The notes: generated from the sequence alone by a model not told the origin. Positions 8,083 to 17,288 are shown, counted from the first letter of the stretch. The stretch is 43,389 bases of DNA from Hyphomicrobiales bacterium (GCA_027484605.1 JAIXSR010000110.1:1-43389); one strand, 5' to 3'. Made by a program: numbers and translations.

Positions 8083-8146
8083 TTCGCCGTCAACGGGTTT
8101 CGATGGCGGGGCAAAACCCTGCCCTCCATTCGGGAGGAATGACTGG

Positions 8147-8878
8147 ATGAGCAAGGTTTACACGGATGCCAAGGCCGCCCTGGCGGGCGTCCTGAAGGAT
8201 GGGATGACCATCATGGCAGGCGGGTTCGGCCTGTGCGGCGTGGCGGAAACGCTGGTCGAGGCGATCCGCGAGGCGGGGGTGAAGGATCTCACCGTGATCT
8301 CCAACAATGCCGGCGTGGACGGGATCCATCTCGGCAAGCTGCTGGAAACGCGGCAGATCAAGAAGATGATCAGCTCCTATGTCGGCGAGAACAAGCTGTT
8401 CGCGCAGCAATACCTGTCCGGCGAACTGGAGCTCGAGTTCAATCCGCAGGGCACGCTGGCCGAGCGCATCCGCGCTGGCGGCGCCGGCATTCCCGCCTTC
8501 TTCACGGCGACGGGAGTCGGCACGCTCGTTTCCGAAGGCAAGGAAATCCGCGAATTTCCGAATGACCCGCATTTCAAGGGTCGGAAATACGTGATGGAAA
8601 CCGGCCTCTGGGCCGATGTCGCGCTGGTCCATGCCTGGAAGGGCGATGCGGAAGGCAATCTGGTCTACCGGAAGACGGCGCGGAACTTCAATCCGATGAT
8701 GGCCACGGCCGCGACCGTGACGATCGCCGAGGTGGAGCATCTCTTCCCGGCCGGCGAGATCGATCCCGACCATATCCACACGCCGGGGATCTATGTGAAG
8801 CGGCTCGTCCATGTTCCGAACGCGGCGAAGCGGATCGAGAACCGGACCACCCGTCCGCACCCCGCCCCGCAGCATTGA
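8147..8878 (+). CDS. scoA: 3-oxoacid CoA-transferase subunit A
   Basis: 243 residues, normal for the alpha subunit of succinyl-CoA:3-ketoacid (acetoacetate) CoA-transferase. The family motif AGGFGLCG is near residues 23-30, with the NNAGVDG and SYVGENK segments after it. The start is the ATG at 8147 behind GGGAGGA; the frame is open further upstream. The enzyme moves CoA from succinyl-CoA to acetoacetate, allowing ketone bodies and leucine or fatty-acid breakdown products to enter the TCA cycle. The beta subunit gene follows 16 bases later. Alternative acceptors such as 3-oxoadipate (PcaI) are possible, but no aromatic-degradation genes are nearby. Confidence 0.9.
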   Translation: MSKVYTDAKAALAGVLKDGMTIMAGGFGLCGVAETLVEAIREAGVKDLTVISNNAGVDGIHLGKLLETRQIKKMISSYVGENKLFAQQYLSGELELEFNPQGTLAERIRAGGAGIPAFFTATGVGTLVSEGKEIREFPNDPHFKGRKYVMETGLWADVALVHAWKGDAEGNLVYRKTARNFNPMMATAATVTIAEVEHLFPAGEIDPDHIHTPGIYVKRLVHVPNAAKRIENRTTRPHPAPQH

Positions 8879-8894
8879 GCCCCGGAGACAGATC

Positions 8895-9536
8895 ATGGCA
8901 TGGTCCCGTGAAGAAATGGCCGCCCGCGCCGCGAAGGAATTGCAGGACGGATTCTACGTCAATCTCGGCATCGGCATCCCGACGCTGGTCTCGAATTTCA
9001 TTCCCCACGGCATGAGCGTTCAGCTGCAGAGCGAGAACGGCATGATGGGCATGGGCCCCTTCCCCTATGAGGGCGAGGAAGACCCGGACCTGATCAATGC
9101 CGGCAAGCAGACCGTGACCGAACTCCCGACGACCAGCTATTTCTCGTCGGCAGACAGTTTCGCGATGATCCGCGGTGGGCATATCGACCTGTCGATCCTC
9201 GGCGCGATGCAAGTGGCACAGAACGGCGATCTCGCGAACTGGATGATCCCGGGCAAGATGGTCAAAGGCATGGGCGGCGCGATGGATCTCGTCGCCGGCG
9301 TCAAGAAGGTCGTCGTGGTCATGGAGCACGAGGCCAAGGGCGAATCGAAGCTGCTCAAGGCCTGCACCCTGCCGCTGACCGGTGCCGGCGTGGTCGACAT
9401 GGTGGTGACGGATCTCGGCGTTTTCTCGATCGACCGGAACGGCAAGGAGCCGATGCGCCTGCTGGAACTCGCACCGAGCGTCACGCTTGACGAGATCACG
9501 TCCAAGACCGAAGCGGATTTCGTCTCGGCCCTCTGA
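8895..9536 (+). CDS. scoB: 3-oxoacid CoA-transferase subunit B
   Basis: 213 residues, the usual beta-subunit size. The catalytic glutamate that forms the enzyme-CoA thioester is Glu47 in the strictly conserved SENGMMG motif. [13 protein letters not shown] near residues 23-35 is also typical. The start is the ATG at 8895, 16 bases after scoA, with GGAG upstream. It forms the active heteromer with ScoA. A strong intrinsic terminator 18 bases after the stop ends the transcript. Confidence 0.92.
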   Translation: MAWSREEMAARAAKELQDGFYVNLGIGIPTLVSNFIPHGMSVQLQSENGMMGMGPFPYEGEEDPDLINAGKQTVTELPTTSYFSSADSFAMIRGGHIDLSILGAMQVAQNGDLANWMIPGKMVKGMGGAMDLVAGVKKVVVVMEHEAKGESKLLKACTLPLTGAGVVDMVVTDLGVFSIDRNGKEPMRLLELAPSVTLDEITSKTEADFVSAL

Positions 9537-9553
9537 TCCATCGATGCCATTTG

Positions 9554-9589
9554 ACAGGCCGGGCGCTTGCAGCCCGGCCTGTTGCGTTT
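9554..9589 (+). terminator. intrinsic terminator after scoAB
   Basis: A perfect 11-bp stem, ACAGGCCGGGC (9554-9564) with GCCCGGCCTGT (9572-9582), and a 7-base loop. It is followed by the T-rich stretch TGCGTTTC. It lies directly after the scoB stop. Confidence 0.85.
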
Positions 9590-9705
9590 CTGCCTTTGAC
9601 CTGCCTCCTCCGGGTTTGCTAGAACAGGACAACGGGATTTCCCGTCCAGCCCTAGACGGGCCCTTTCGCGCGCTTTGCCGCGCTCGTCGCGGAGCAGAAC
9701 GCCGC

Positions 9706-11535
9706 ATGTTCGCGTTGCCGACCATCCTTCGCCGGTACAGGACCGTGCTGCGCCGGATTGCCCTCGGGCTCGGCGCGCTGGCTGTTGCGGCCATTGCCGG
9801 GCTGGTCGGGCTGATCCTCACGCGGGACTATGCGGCGATCGAGCAGGCCATCCTGACCCGTTACGAGCAGGATCTCGGCCTGACATTGCGGTTCGGCGAG
9901 CGCCGCCATGTGATGTGGCCGAAGCCGAAGATCGTCTATGACGAGGTTTCGGTGCGGCGGATCGCCGGCGATGGCGAGCTGCGCGCGCCGCAGGCGATCA
10001 TCCAGTTCGATCTCATCGACCTGATCGATGGCTCGATCGATGGCCCGGCACTCGGTCTGATCAGGCCCGATATCCGCGTCGATGTTGGCGCTCTGGATGC
10101 CCGGTTCCGCTCGCCTCGCAGCGTCACAGAATTGCTGGACCAGGCGATCGGGCTTTTCGGCCAGTCGACGCGGTTCAGCCGCTTCCGGATCTCGGTCGAC
10201 GAGGCGCGCCTGTCCCTCTCCCGCGCCGGCCCCAAGGGCGAGGATCTCGTCTTCGAATCCGTTCGGGGGCGGGTGCGCTTTCTTGCCGGGCGCGGCCGGC
10301 TCGATATCGATCTGAGCCAGACTGACACGGCGGATGGCTTCTCGGTCGCCGCCTCGCTGCCGACCCAGCGGGCGCTTGCTGAATCGAAGCAGGCGGCTGC
10401 CACGATCCAGATCGGCGCCTTCGGGTCCCGGCTGACCTTTGCCGGTTCCATGCGGCGTGACCCCGACCTTGCGTTGATCGGGCGGACGGAGGCCCAGATC
10501 GGCGAAAAGCTTGAAAGCCAGCTGGGCATGCGGGCCGGACGGGCGGGTGCCAACGAACAGCCGATGACGATCTCGTCGAACATGGCGCTGGATCCGCGCG
10601 GTGTCGCGCTCGAGGCCCTCCGTGTCATGCGCGGCGGGCGCCAGCTGAACGGCATTGCTGCCCTGCGCGAGAATGCGGGACGCTGGGGTCTTTCCGCCAC
10701 GCTGGCTGGCGATCTGGTCGATGGAACGGCCGCCCATGCGGCCTTCCAGCGGCTGCGGCAGCCGGACGGCACCTGGTCCCGGGAGGCGCTGTCGATCAAC
10801 CCCCTGCCGATCATCGACCTCGACATCCGGCTTTCCACCCGGGAGTTCAAGCTGGGCAATGTCCTGCTCTCGAATGTCGCCCTGTCGATCCTGACGCGCC
10901 AGGGCCGCACCGAACTCGCCATCGTCGACAGCCGCTTCGGCGAAGGAATGGTCAAGGCCCGGGTCTCGCTGATCGAAGGTCAGGACCGCCAGCAGGAATT
11001 GCGCTTCCAGGGCTCTGCGGAACGGATCGATTTCGGGCGTTTCATGGACCGTGCGTTCGGGTTCAACCGCCTGACGGGCGAAGGCACGCTGGTTGTCCAG
11101 GCCGAAGCAAAGGGTCCCTCGGTATCCGCCCTTGCGGGGGCGCTGAACGGAACGGCTGCGATCGACATCAAGAATGGCGATGTGACAGGGATTGACCTGG
11201 CGAGGCTGCTGACGCGGGCCAATGATGCGCGCCCGGATGCGGCCCTGCTCTTCGCGCTCGCCGGCAAGACGAGTTTCGAGATGCTCCGGGCCAACTTCGC
11301 CATTCGCGACGGCAAGGTCGAGCCTGTCGGCTCGAGCTTCCTTTCCCCCCGCGTCACTGCCATGCTCGAAGGCGTGATGGATCTTGCGGCCCAGCGCCAC
11401 CAGATGGTCATCGTCCTCAAGCGGCGGAATGACGAACCGCCGCTGCCCGGTGAATTCTATGCTTTCCGTCTCGAAGGTCCGCTTCTGGCGCCATCGGTGC
11501 GGCCGGACCTGCGGCTGCTGCAGAACCGTTCCTGA
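9706..11535 (+). CDS. AsmA family protein
   Basis: 609 residues with an N-terminal transmembrane anchor (about residues 16-38) after a basic stretch (RRYRTVLRR). A long, mostly beta-sheet periplasmic region follows. The C-terminal part contains the AsmA signature-like segment LTGEGTLVVQAEAKGPSVSALAGALNGTAAIDIKNGDV in outline (about residues 458-490), followed by GIDLARLL. AsmA-like proteins are bridge-like or outer-membrane-biogenesis proteins thought to help move phospholipids across the periplasm. The start is the ATG at 9706; the upstream open frame runs through the scoB terminator and is not coding. It converges on the Crp/Fnr gene with a 21-base gap. The exact role of this paralogue is unknown. 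Confidence 0.83.
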   Translation: MFALPTILRRYRTVLRRIALGLGALAVAAIAGLVGLILTRDYAAIEQAILTRYEQDLGLTLRFGERRHVMWPKPKIVYDEVSVRRIAGDGELRAPQAIIQFDLIDLIDGSIDGPALGLIRPDIRVDVGALDARFRSPRSVTELLDQAIGLFGQSTRFSRFRISVDEARLSLSRAGPKGEDLVFESVRGRVRFLAGRGRLDIDLSQTDTADGFSVAASLPTQRALAESKQAAATIQIGAFGSRLTFAGSMRRDPDLALIGRTEAQIGEKLESQLGMRAGRAGANEQPMTISSNMALDPRGVALEALRVMRGGRQLNGIAALRENAGRWGLSATLAGDLVDGTAAHAAFQRLRQPDGTWSREALSINPLPIIDLDIRLSTREFKLGNVLLSNVALSILTRQGRTELAIVDSRFGEGMVKARVSLIEGQDRQQELRFQGSAERIDFGRFMDRAFGFNRLTGEGTLVVQAEAKGPSVSALAGALNGTAAIDIKNGDVTGIDLARLLTRANDARPDAALLFALAGKTSFEMLRANFAIRDGKVEPVGSSFLSPRVTAMLEGVMDLAAQRHQMVIVLKRRNDEPPLPGEFYAFRLEGPLLAPSVRPDLRLLQNRS

Positions 11536-11556
11536 TTTCGCTGTGCCAGCAGGAGG

Positions 11557-12246
11557 CTAGCCGGCCTCGCGCATGGCCTGGGCGATCCGCTGGCGCAAGG
11601 TGTCCGGATCGAGCAGGACGAGCGCACCCCGGGTCCGCTCCATCAGGTTTTCCGCCTTCATGGCGCCGAGTTCGCGTGTGATCTGCTCCCGCCGGCAACC
11701 GACGCGTGCCGCAAGGACGTGATGGACCGGCGGCGGCGATATGATCCGGGCGGGTGCGGCGCTCGGACGGGGCGCGGACAGGCGCAGCAATTCCGCATAG
11801 AGGCGGTGGCGGATATCCAGCACCGTATGCTCGAGCAGGCGCGTGTTCAGATCCCGCACGCGGGCCGCCAGCAAGCGCAGCAACTTGTCGGAGAGGATCC
11901 GCGAGGCCGCCAGCATCTCGCGGAAAACGCCGGCGCTGACGATGCAGATCTCGGCGCGGGTAAGTGCCGACACATTGGCCGAGCGGGCAATGCCGTCGAT
12001 GGCCGCGAGTTCGCCGAAGTATTCGCCCGAACGCATATCGGCGAGAATCACTTCCTTGCCGCCAGCGGTCCGGATCTGGATGCGGACATCGCCTGCAGCC
12101 AGGAAATAGACATCGCTGGACTGATCCTCGAAATCGACGAGGATCTGCCCCTCCTCGACGCGCTTCCAGACGCAGCGACGTTCGAAGGTCTTCAGGTCGA
12201 GATCACTGGCATCCTTGAAGAACGGGATCGCGGCAAGCGACTGCAT
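11557..12246 (-). CDS. Crp/Fnr family transcriptional regulator
   Basis: 229 residues. The N-terminal cyclic-nucleotide-binding beta-roll spans about residues 8-120, with a phosphate-binding-cassette-like segment GEYFGELAAIDGIARSA (about 74-90) that includes Glu79, Arg88 and Ser89. A long dimerisation helix follows, then a winged helix-turn-helix around 175-205 (VLAARVGCRREQITRELGAMKAEN). No N-terminal Fe-S cysteines of the Fnr type are present. The retained Glu/Arg-Ser suggests binding of cAMP or cGMP. The start is the ATG at 12246, with AGGA about 9 bases upstream. No target operon is obvious, and the gene stands alone. Confidence 0.9.
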   Translation of the reverse strand: MQSLAAIPFFKDASDLDLKTFERRCVWKRVEEGQILVDFEDQSSDVYFLAAGDVRIQIRTAGGKEVILADMRSGEYFGELAAIDGIARSANVSALTRAEICIVSAGVFREMLAASRILSDKLLRLLAARVRDLNTRLLEHTVLDIRHRLYAELLRLSAPRPSAAPARIISPPPVHHVLAARVGCRREQITRELGAMKAENLMERTRGALVLLDPDTLRQRIAQAMREAG

Positions 12247-12490
12247 CGAGCCATTTCCTGACAGAGCAAGGGACAACGACCCCAAGCCTAGCGATGCGGG
12301 CCCGCTTGGCAAGCCGCCCCGTGCGGAGATGGCCCGGGAGCAGGCGGTTTTCCGCGGATTTTCAAGCGCTTTGGTCCGAACGGTGCGGCCTGGCAAAACA
12401 ATCGGACAAAATCGCCATGAAAGGGCTGGACAGGCTCCCCGCCATTTTCTAAAAGCACGGCTCTCGCGTCGGGCTCGGTCCGCTGCGCAG

Positions 12491-12566
12491 GCCCGGGTAG
12501 CTCAGTTGGTAGAGCATGCGACTGAAAATCGCAGTGTCGCTGGTTCGATTCCGGCCCCGGGCACCA
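12491..12566 (+). tRNA. trnF: tRNA-Phe (anticodon GAA)
   Basis: A full cloverleaf: acceptor GCCCGGG (12491-12497) pairs with CCCGGGC (12556-12562), followed by A73 and an encoded CCA. The D-arm is AGCUCAGUUGGUAGAGCA. The anticodon loop CUGAAAA gives anticodon GAA, which reads phenylalanine UUC/UUU. The T-loop GGUUCGAUUCC is canonical. Confidence 0.97.
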
Positions 12567-12695
12567 TTTTCCCCGCGCCTTTTCCGCTGCCCCCCAAAAA
12601 ACGTCGTCCGGTTATCCGTTTACGCTAGGCTTTAGGAAAGGCTTTGCATTCTTGCGTTAAGCCTGAGGCACAAGCCGCAATCGCGTGCCAAGGGG

Positions 12696-13700
12696 ATGAT
12701 GACGACCATGAAAGCCGAACCGGTAACCAAAGAGCAGCTTCGCAAGGATTGCCCGGCCGGCAAGTTCCGTCTTATCACGCGCAGCGACATGGACGGGCTG
12801 GTCTGCGGCACGCTGCTCAAGGAAATCGACCTCGTCGGCGAGATCGAGTTCGTGCATCCCAAGGACATGCAGGACGGGAAAATCGCCGTCAGCGCCTCGG
12901 ATATCTCCACCAACCTGCCCTATGTTCCCGGCATCCATGCCGCTTTCGACCACCACGCCAGCGAAGGCAAGCGCAATGCAGACAAGGCGCCGAACCACAT
13001 CATCGATGTGAATGCACCCTCGGCAGCCCGTGTCGTCTATGATTTCTTCGGCGGCCGCGACGCCTTCCCCCGCATCAACCCGGACATGATGCTGGCGGTG
13101 GACAAGGCGGATTCGGCCCGCTTCACGCGGGACGATGTCCTGGATGCCCGCGGCTGGGAGCTGCTCTCTTTCCTGATGGATGCCCGAACCGGCCTCGGCC
13201 GGTTCCGCGACTTCCGCATTTCGAACTACCAGTTGATGATGCTGCTGATCGATGCCTGCCGCAATCACAGCTCGATCGAGACGATCCTCGAGCTGCCGGA
13301 CATCAAGGAGCGCGTCGATCTGTACAAGATGCACCAGGCGCTCTCGCGCGAGCAGATCAAGCGCTGCACCCGGGTCGATGGCACGCTGGCCATTCTCGAT
13401 CTTCGCGGCGAGGAAACGATCTACGCCTCCAACCGGTTCATGGTCTATGCCCTGTTCCCGCAGGCCTCGATCTCGGTCCATGTCATGTGGGGCCGCGCCA
13501 AGCAGAACACGGTGCTGGCTTTCGGCAAGTCGATCTTCGACCGCTCGAACCCGACCAATATCGGTGAACTCATGCTCGAGCATGGCGGCGGTGGCCATCA
13601 TGCCGCCGGCACCTGCCAGGTCGACAATGCACGGGCAGACGGAATTCTGGCGTCCATCGCCGGGCGGATCAACCAGGAAGCCCGGCGCGCCGCCGCCTGA
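12696..13700 (+). CDS. DHH family phosphoesterase (exopolyphosphatase/oligonuclease-like)
   Basis: 334 residues. The DHH domain metal-binding motifs are visible: SDMDG near residues 30-34 and the namesake DHH at 85-87 (FDHHASE). The C-terminal DHHA1 domain ends with GGGGHHAAGT near 297-306. Such proteins hydrolyse short phosphodiester or phosphoanhydride substrates (nano-RNA, pAp, c-di-nucleotides or polyphosphate) using Mn2+. Database annotations often read exopolyphosphatase, but the substrate here is not known. Possible starts are the ATGs at 12696, 12699 and 12708; AAGGGG lies just before the first. The gene is preceded by tRNA-Phe and followed by a terminator hairpin. Confidence 0.85.
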   Translation: MMTTMKAEPVTKEQLRKDCPAGKFRLITRSDMDGLVCGTLLKEIDLVGEIEFVHPKDMQDGKIAVSASDISTNLPYVPGIHAAFDHHASEGKRNADKAPNHIIDVNAPSAARVVYDFFGGRDAFPRINPDMMLAVDKADSARFTRDDVLDARGWELLSFLMDARTGLGRFRDFRISNYQLMMLLIDACRNHSSIETILELPDIKERVDLYKMHQALSREQIKRCTRVDGTLAILDLRGEETIYASNRFMVYALFPQASISVHVMWGRAKQNTVLAFGKSIFDRSNPTNIGELMLEHGGGGHHAAGTCQVDNARADGILASIAGRINQEARRAAA

Positions 13701-13730
13701 GCTTTCCCACCCGGGCCGATCACACCATCA

Positions 13731-13763
13731 GGGCAGCGTTTCCGTTCGGGACGCTGCCCTTTT
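13731..13763 (+). terminator. intrinsic terminator after the DHH gene
   Basis: A stem GGGCAGCGT (13731-13739) with ACGCTGCCC (13751-13759), which can zip further inside, followed by TTTTC. It lies 30 bases after the DHH gene stop and 12 bases from the convergent SDR stop. It is a good terminator on the plus strand. It has no T-run for transcripts coming from the right. Confidence 0.8.
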
Positions 13764-13774
13764 CGTCTGGCCTG

Positions 13775-14530
13775 TCAGCTCCGGCCGCCATCGACAGAGA
13801 GGATCTGCCCGCTGATCCAGCCCGCCTGTTCCGAGGCCAGGAACAGCGTGGCATGGGCGATGTCCTCGGCTGTGCCGAGGCGGCGTGTATGGATGCCCTG
13901 CACCAGCCGCGCCTGCCCTTCCGGGCCGTAGCTCTCCCATTGCCGCTCCGTCGCAGGGTTCGATCGGACGAAGCCCGGCGCAACGGCGTTGGTGGTAATG
14001 CCCATCGGGCCGAGATCCTGGCTCAGTTGCTTCGTCAGGCCGACCAGCGCGTGCTTGGCTGCCGTATAGGCCTGGATCCCGGTGAGGCTCGGCCGCAAGC
14101 CCGCGCCGGAGGCAATGTTGATGATCCGGCCCCAACCGCGTCCGGCCATGGGGCCCGAGGCGGCCTGCGACAGCCAGAAGGCGCCATCCACGTTGGCCTC
14201 GAACAACAGGCGCCAGTTCTCCTCCGTGACGGCCTCGACGGCGCCACCCACCTGCCCGCGGACGCCGCCGGCGGCATTGACGAGAATGTCGATCCGCCCC
14301 TGATGGTCGACGATCGAATGGACAGCGTCATGCGCAGCTTCGCGCCGGCTGACATCCAGCACGATCGGCGCCATCCGTTCCGATGTGGCGAAAGCCGAGA
14401 GGCCCTCGCTGTCGCGATCGGCCACCACGACGAGGCAACCGGCATCCCGCAGGGCGCGGGCGATGGCCTGGCCAATCCCCTGGGCAGCGCCGGTGACCAG
14501 CGCCACGCGCCCGTCAAGGCGGATCTCCAT
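13775..14530 (-). CDS. short-chain dehydrogenase/reductase (SDR)
   Basis: 251 residues of the classical SDR type. The cofactor motif TGAAQGIG is at 13-20, followed by NAAGG near 85-89, where the usual NNAG is altered to NAAG. The catalytic residues are Ser141 in INIASGAG, Tyr155 and Lys159 in YTAAK. The C-terminus ends ILSVDGGRS, as in FabG-like enzymes. It is the last gene of the leftward arm. Its ATG shares one base with the stop of the ketopantoate-reductase-like gene (TGATG), so translation is probably coupled. It probably oxidises or reduces a hydroxy/keto intermediate of the compound handled by this cluster; the substrate is not known. Confidence 0.88.
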   Translation of the reverse strand: MEIRLDGRVALVTGAAQGIGQAIARALRDAGCLVVVADRDSEGLSAFATSERMAPIVLDVSRREAAHDAVHSIVDHQGRIDILVNAAGGVRGQVGGAVEAVTEENWRLLFEANVDGAFWLSQAASGPMAGRGWGRIINIASGAGLRPSLTGIQAYTAAKHALVGLTKQLSQDLGPMGITTNAVAPGFVRSNPATERQWESYGPEGQARLVQGIHTRRLGTAEDIAHATLFLASEQAGWISGQILSVDGGRS

Positions 14531-15576
14531 CAGGCCCCTCCTGCCAGCGGGATGAGTTCGGCGAAGGTCTCGAAGGCCATGGGTTTCCGCCCTTCCTCGA
14601 TATCGTGGATGAGGCTGACCAGCCGCGCGAGGACAGGCGTCGGGATGCCCGCCTCCCCGGCAAGGCTGGCGATGATGCCGATCTGCGGATCGACCTCGGT
14701 CTTGCGCTTGCGGATGGCAAGATCCCGGTAGATGCCGGAATGCGTCTTCGCGGTATGGCGGTTGAACTCGGCCAGGGCGGCAATCGAGGCCTCGGCCAAC
14801 GCTGCAGGGGCGCCGGGCGCGAAACATTCCGGATCGAACCCGTTGAACCCGACCGGCTTCACGCCGCGCGCCCGGGCCACTGCCATGACCTCGCGGCCGA
14901 GCGCCACGAAGACCGGCACACGGGCGGGATCCGCAAAATTCGCACTCATCGAATCCGGCGTGAGCGCAGTGGCGAAGAGCATGGCGCCATAGGCCAGCTT
15001 GCCCCAGAGATAGCCCCAGATATTGTCCGTCAGGACAGCGGCCGGCTCGAAGATGCGCAGCCATTCATGCATCTGACGGGTGCGGTCGCGGACGGAGCCG
15101 TCGATCTCGCCGACAACGACGGCCGCCCGGTTTCCGAACAGGATCTCGCCCGGGCCCAGCCAATCCGCGCCGAAATTGACGAAGCAGCCCATGGTCCGCT
15201 CCGCCCCGATGATCCGGCTGATGGTAATCTCGTTCAGCCCGTTCTGCGCCGAGAGCACATAGCCATCCGGCGCGAGATGCGGCGTCAGCATGGCGAGTGC
15301 GGCTTCTGTGGCATGCGCCTTCACCGCGAGGACGATGATCGGCCATGTCCCCTTGAGGGCATCCGGCGTCACCGTCGGCACAACCTGCCGGAATTGCTCG
15401 ACCGGCCCGGTGATGGCGAGCCCGTTTGTCGAACAGGCCGTCGCGTGTTCGGCCACGAGATCGACCATCGTGACCGGCAGCCCCGCCCGCGCCCAACAGG
15501 CGCCGAGCGTGCCACCGATGGCGCCAGCCCCCCAGATCAGGATCGGGGGCTGGCCGGCATTCGTATGGTCCGCCAC
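14530..15576 (-). CDS. ketopantoate reductase family protein (PanE-like)
   Basis: 348 residues. The Rossmann motif WGAGAIGG is near residues 15-22, the helix segment VLAVKAHATEAAL follows, then SAQNGLNE, and a catalytic-lysine region WGKLAYGAM. These match the 2-dehydropantoate 2-reductase (ApbA/PanE) superfamily, which reduces 2-keto acids with NADPH. It lies between a peptide-type binding protein gene and an SDR gene, so a role in a catabolic pathway is more likely than pantothenate synthesis. The start is a GTG, one base after the binding protein stop. The upstream ribosome binding site is weak, which suggests translational coupling. No better in-frame start exists. Confidence 0.85.
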   Translation of the reverse strand: MADHTNAGQPPILIWGAGAIGGTLGACWARAGLPVTMVDLVAEHATACSTNGLAITGPVEQFRQVVPTVTPDALKGTWPIIVLAVKAHATEAALAMLTPHLAPDGYVLSAQNGLNEITISRIIGAERTMGCFVNFGADWLGPGEILFGNRAAVVVGEIDGSVRDRTRQMHEWLRIFEPAAVLTDNIWGYLWGKLAYGAMLFATALTPDSMSANFADPARVPVFVALGREVMAVARARGVKPVGFNGFDPECFAPGAPAALAEASIAALAEFNRHTAKTHSGIYRDLAIRKRKTEVDPQIGIIASLAGEAGIPTPVLARLVSLIHDIEEGRKPMAFETFAELIPLAGGA

Positions 15577-15577
15577 G

Positions 15578-17155
15578 TTACTTCGCAGGCTTGATGTTCA
15601 TGGCGAGCGTATCCTCGTCGACGCGCGCCTTGATGGTGACCTTGCCCTTCTGCATCGCCCAGGCCGAGCCGACCGCCACGATCGGCAGGCGCTGGCGATC
15701 CTTCAGGACCAGGGCATTGGCGTCCTCGAGCGCCTTGCGCCGCTTGGCCTCGTCCATCTCGACGGCCGCGATCTGGAGGAGCTTGTCCATTTCCTCGTTC
15801 TTGTAGCCGAGAACGTTGAAGGCCCCCATCTTCTTGGCGGCATCATTTGAATGGGCCAGCGAGGAGAGTGTGTAATGCGCCTCGCCCGTCAGTGTGCCCC
15901 AGCCGGACATCGAGGCAGAGAATTCGCCGCGTGTCCGGGCCGGGAAGAAGACCGCCGCGGGCTGGGCATTCGGCGTGGCGTCGATCCCGATGGCCGCGAG
16001 CATCTGCGCCACCGAGGTACCGACCTGCGTGTCGCCCGGCAGGCGGTCCTTGGTGAAGGAGAACTGCATCTTGAAGCCGTTCGGATAGCCGGCAGCCGCC
16101 AGCAATTGCCTGGCCTTGGCAGGGCTGTATTCCCGCGCCGGCAGCGCCTTGTTGAAGCCGAAGATCGACGGCGTGACCATCTGGTTCACCGGCTTGCCGA
16201 GGCCTTCCATCGCCACATCCGCGAGGGCGTTGCGGTCAATGGCCATGTCAATGGCTTCCCGGACGCGGACATCGAGGAAGGGGTTGGCCGGCAGCGCCGA
16301 ACCATCCTTGGCCGTCACGTTCAGGGCCTTCTCGCGCATGTCCAGTTCGATATTGAAAACATACACGGTATCAATAACCTGGACATCGATCTTCGGGTCG
16401 CGCTTCAGCGCGGCGACATCGGTGGCCGGCACCCGGGTGATCAGATCGAGCTGGCCGGCCTTGAGCTGGGCGACACGGGCGGCGTCATTCGCGATCTCCT
16501 TGCGGACATGGCGGGCCCAGGGCTCCTTGGGACCCCAGAAACCGTCGAAACGGTCGAGCACGAGATCGCCCTTCGGTTCCCACGACACATATTTGTACGG
16601 GCCGGTGCCCATGGCGGCCTTGCCGGAATTGAAGGCCGCATTGGCGGATTCCTTGTTCAGGCCCGCTGCCGCCTTGTGAGAGACAATGAACAGGCGGATG
16701 AAATCGTTCGGTAGCGTCGGGGCAGCCCCATCGGTGATGACATGGACCGTCATCGGGTCGACGATTTTCGTTTCCTTGACCCGGCGGACATAGATCGTGG
16801 TCGGGTTCGGCCCCGAGACGACCGGAATGCGTTCGATCGAGAATTTGACATCCTCGGCCGTGAAATCGGAGCCGTCATGGAACTTCACGCCGGGACGCAG
16901 CTTGAATTCCCAGGTCGTGTCGTTGATCGGCTTCCAGCTGGTCGCGAGTCGCGGCTCCAGCTCGAGGCCATCACCCGACCAGACCAGCGTGTCGAAAACA
17001 TGCTTCAGCGCCTCGGCATGGGTGCCGGTGGCGGTGAAATGCGGGTCAATGGAATCCGGCCCGCCGCGCACGCCGATCGTCAGCGTCTGGGCCATGGCCG
17101 GCATGGCACTCGACAAGGCGGTGGCGCAGAAAAGGGCATAAACGAGCGGACGCAT
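15578..17155 (-). CDS. peptide/nickel-type ABC transporter substrate-binding protein (first set)
   Basis: 525 residues, SBP family 5 (DppA/OppA/NikA class). The signal peptide is LVYALFCATALSSAMPAMA. Mature sequence begins QTLTIGVRGGPDSIDPHF. Conserved blocks are LRPGVKFHDGSDFTAEDVKFSIER (in outline, about residues 86-109) and GTGPYKYVSWEPKGDLVLDRF (about 183-203). The start is the ATG at 17155 with GGGGAGA upstream. It heads the leftward arm, divergent from marR. The permease and ATPase genes that should partner it are on the rightward arm (18626-22438), an arrangement consistent with one divergent regulon. The ligand is unknown; this class takes di/oligopeptides, nickel complexes, glutathione or opines. 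Confidence 0.9.
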   Translation of the reverse strand: MRPLVYALFCATALSSAMPAMAQTLTIGVRGGPDSIDPHFTATGTHAEALKHVFDTLVWSGDGLELEPRLATSWKPINDTTWEFKLRPGVKFHDGSDFTAEDVKFSIERIPVVSGPNPTTIYVRRVKETKIVDPMTVHVITDGAAPTLPNDFIRLFIVSHKAAAGLNKESANAAFNSGKAAMGTGPYKYVSWEPKGDLVLDRFDGFWGPKEPWARHVRKEIANDAARVAQLKAGQLDLITRVPATDVAALKRDPKIDVQVIDTVYVFNIELDMREKALNVTAKDGSALPANPFLDVRVREAIDMAIDRNALADVAMEGLGKPVNQMVTPSIFGFNKALPAREYSPAKARQLLAAAGYPNGFKMQFSFTKDRLPGDTQVGTSVAQMLAAIGIDATPNAQPAAVFFPARTRGEFSASMSGWGTLTGEAHYTLSSLAHSNDAAKKMGAFNVLGYKNEEMDKLLQIAAVEMDEAKRRKALEDANALVLKDRQRLPIVAVGSAWAMQKGKVTIKARVDEDTLAMNIKPAK

Positions 17156-17231
17156 GGCGGTCTCCCCTGATGATGCGCCCTCGCCCCGGGCGGGACGCCT
17201 GTGCTTGCATTCAACGTGACGAAATCGCAGC

Positions 17232-17237
17232 CGTCAA
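17232..17237 (-). promoter_or_regulatory. putative -35 element of the leftward arm
   Basis: On the minus strand TTGACG (17237-17232) is followed after 17 bases by TTGAAT, a weak -10. It touches the first of the two 16-bp palindromes (17236-17251), so a bound repressor would cover it. Confidence 0.4.
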
Positions 17238-17251
17238 TTCCTTGTGGAACT
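17236..17251 (+). promoter_or_regulatory. operator-like palindrome, copy 1
   Basis: AATTCCTTGTGGAACT, with inner arms TTCC and GGAA. It shares 12 of 16 bases with the second copy at 17289-17304. It overlaps the -35 regions proposed for both arms. It is probably a binding site for the MarR protein encoded at 17310, by position and repetition. Confidence 0.6.
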
Positions 17252-17269
17252 GTTTTTTGCCCGTATAGT
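17242..17269 (+). promoter_or_regulatory. putative promoter of the rightward arm
   Basis: TTGTGG (17242-17247), a 16-base spacer, then TATAGT (17264-17269). It overlaps operator copy 1 and places the start of transcription upstream of operator copy 2. No strong alternative is visible in the 154-bp gap. Confidence 0.4.
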
Positions 17270-17288
17270 GGGAAAGGATGGCCTGTTC

